Below are positions 14,501 to 15,425 of a stretch of DNA of 15,425 nucleotides, in pieces; position 1 is the stretch's first letter, and the number at the start of each line of letters is the position of its first letter. The stretch is from positions 1 through 15,425 of the forward strand of contig DAIOGA010000019.1 of NCBI GenBank assembly GCA_036745495.1, given 5' to 3'. Origin of the DNA: Methylopumilus sp036745495. Lineage in GTDB: Bacteria; Pseudomonadota; Gammaproteobacteria; Burkholderiales; Methylophilaceae. A program made the position numbers and the translations under genes. The notes below the pieces were generated by a model that saw only the letters and a list, made by a program, of their open reading frames with translations, was not told the origin of the DNA and did no database searches.

Positions 14501-14528
14501 AAAAAACCCGCTTTAAAGCGGGTTTTTT
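14501..14528. terminator. intrinsic terminator, fully palindromic
   Basis: A perfect 28-base palindrome: A6, CCCGCTTT, AAAGCGGG, T6. It has a GC-rich stem and a T run on both strands, so it can work in either direction. It lies 16 bases after the stop of the minus-strand gene at 14545 and should end that transcript. Confidence 0.92.
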
Positions 14529-14544
14529 TAAATCAAATGATTAA

Positions 14545-14853
14545 TTATTTTGAAGCAATGACTTTTGCAGCTTTTGAACAAAGTTCACTGCTTGATTTAT
14601 TCACCATGCCTACAACGTCTTCTGAGCGAAGATTAGCCTGCATAAGTGCTTTTTCAGCTTCAGTTTGTGCTTTGCAAGCAAGTGCAAAATCGTTATTTTT
14701 AACAGCGATGACGCTTAAATTTTGTAAGCGTGCTGCACGCTCTAATTCGTGAAGTTTTTCATTGCTTTGAATGAATGTGGACGCAGCCACTGTAGTTGAG
14801 ATTGCTGCAACAGCAGCGACAATAATAAGACTTAAACGTACTGACTTTTTCAT
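14545..14853 (-). CDS. small membrane-anchored or exported two-cysteine protein, paralogue A
   Basis: I do not recognise a named family. The 102-residue protein has an N-terminal MKKS start and a hydrophobic segment at about 7-25, which could be a signal peptide (possible cleavage after VAA) or an anchor. The rest is helical and polar. It has a conserved core: ELERAARLQNL, NNDFALACKAQTEAE with C60, and SSELCSKAAK with C92. The gene at 15016 is a clear paralogue: about 35 of 63 core residues are identical without gaps, and both cysteines keep their 32-residue spacing. AAGGA lies close upstream of the ATG. The gene has its own terminator and sits alone between two terminators, so it is a separate transcript. 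Confidence 0.8.
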   Translation of the reverse strand: MKKSVRLSLIIVAAVAAISTTVAASTFIQSNEKLHELERAARLQNLSVIAVKNNDFALACKAQTEAEKALMQANLRSEDVVGMVNKSSSELCSKAAKVIASK

Positions 14854-14966
14854 TTCTTTTCCTTTTGGGTTGTATTAATAATATGCACTTTTGATGCACG
14901 TGATCATCATAGTCGTCAATTGTTAACAAATTATGACGAGCGCCCAAATTGGTCTGAATGAATAAA

Positions 14967-15002
14967 AAAAGACCAGCAAGACTTCTAGTCGACTGGCCTT
15001 TT
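14967..15002 (-). terminator. intrinsic terminator after paralogue B
   Basis: On the minus strand AAAAGGCCAG pairs with CTGGTCTTTT, with an inner GACT/AGTC stem and a T run at the end. It lies 13 bases after the stop of the gene at 15016. The outer stem includes one G-T pair. Confidence 0.8.
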
Positions 15003-15015
15003 AGTTTAATTTAAA

Positions 15016-15318
15016 TTATTTAGATTGCGTTTTTGCAGCCTTATTGCATAAATCTTGATTGCTCTTATGAATCATGCCAAGCAAGTCTTCAGCTTTTGAA
15101 TGGACTTTACCTAGATATTGTTCTGCTTCAGTTTGTGATTTGCAAGCAAGAACGAAATCTTTATTCTCTATAGCAATCAAAGTTAAATTTTGTAAGCGCG
15201 ACACAGCTTCTAATTCCTTAATTTTTAATCTAGCACCAACATATTTGTATGCTACAGCTGCTGTAGCAACTAAACCGATAAGCGCAACTGCGATCGTTAC
15301 CTTTGTATTTTTTTTCAT
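15016..15318 (-). CDS. small membrane-anchored or exported two-cysteine protein, paralogue B
   Basis: This 100-residue paralogue of the protein at 14545 has the same plan: MKKN start, hydrophobic segment at about 7-24, then KELEAVSRLQNL, KDFVLACKSQTEAE with C59 and QDLCNKAAK with C91. The start at 15318 is chosen because AAGGAA lies about 6 bases upstream and the N-terminus then matches the paralogue. The open frame continues upstream to 15393, but that part runs into tRNA-Phe and is not protein-like. The start is only 30 bases beyond the tRNA 3' end, leaving little room for a separate promoter. Function is unknown; the two cysteines could form a periplasmic disulfide. Confidence 0.8.
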   Translation of the reverse strand: MKKNTKVTIAVALIGLVATAAVAYKYVGARLKIKELEAVSRLQNLTLIAIENKDFVLACKSQTEAEQYLGKVHSKAEDLLGMIHKSNQDLCNKAAKTQSK

Positions 15319-15348
15319 TACATTCCTTAGTAAGACATTTAAATTAAA

Positions 15349-15424
<76 letters not shown>

Positions 15425-15425
15425 A

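Noticed and set aside
14883..14900. Short direct repeat ATGCAC before paralogue A
   Set aside because: Only two six-base copies, too short to separate from chance.

Overview
The window is about 15.4 kb of compact, AT-rich bacterial chromosome, roughly 37% GC by eye. It starts with a tRNA-His gene and ends with a tRNA-Phe gene on the opposite strand. The gene set (moeB/thiF-like, valS, tusA, rhodanese, plsC-like, DedA, ROK kinase, beta-CASP ribonuclease, cysK, selO), the short or overlapping gene junctions and the low GC suggest a small-genome proteobacterium. A streamlined betaproteobacterial methylotroph of the Methylophilaceae (OM43 / Methylopumilus type) is my best guess; this is inferred from general resemblance and was not tested. 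I see no transposase, integrase, phage gene or CRISPR array.

Region 1 (1-3792, + strand): tRNA-His, an E1-like sulfur-carrier adenylyltransferase, and valyl-tRNA synthetase.

Region 2 (3784-7118, all - strand): two short operons. The upstream one (7118 to 4831) is a FemAB/GNAT-like acyltransferase, a DUF3147-type membrane protein and a lysophospholipid acyltransferase, with gaps of 2 and 0 bases. The downstream one (4762 to 3784) is a MAPEG membrane protein, a single-domain rhodanese and TusA. The rhodanese-TusA pair is a sulfur-transfer module, and the MoeB/ThiF-like enzyme 3 kb away could use the same sulfur.

Region 3 (7158-9667): a secreted HNH-type protein overlaps a 58-residue two-helix membrane protein. 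Next comes a 57-residue C2HC zinc-finger-like protein whose end overlaps a ROK sugar kinase on the other strand. The kinase lies directly behind a DedA transporter gene (stop and start codons abut). A small lipoprotein is divergent from dedA, across a spacer holding three copies of a 9-base repeat.

Region 4 (9731-13996): a beta-CASP metallo-beta-lactamase ribonuclease, preceded by a perfect inverted repeat, converges with a cupin-cysK operon. A divergent selO (protein AMPylase) follows and ends at a strong hairpin.

Region 5 (14046-15424, all - strand): three small envelope proteins. One is a membrane-anchored coiled coil with a Lys/Ala/Pro tail. The other two are tandem paralogues of about 100 residues with two invariant cysteines, each with its own terminator. 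The outer paralogue starts only 30 bases after tRNA-Phe. This cluster and the small genes at 7158-7830 are the least explained parts of the window.
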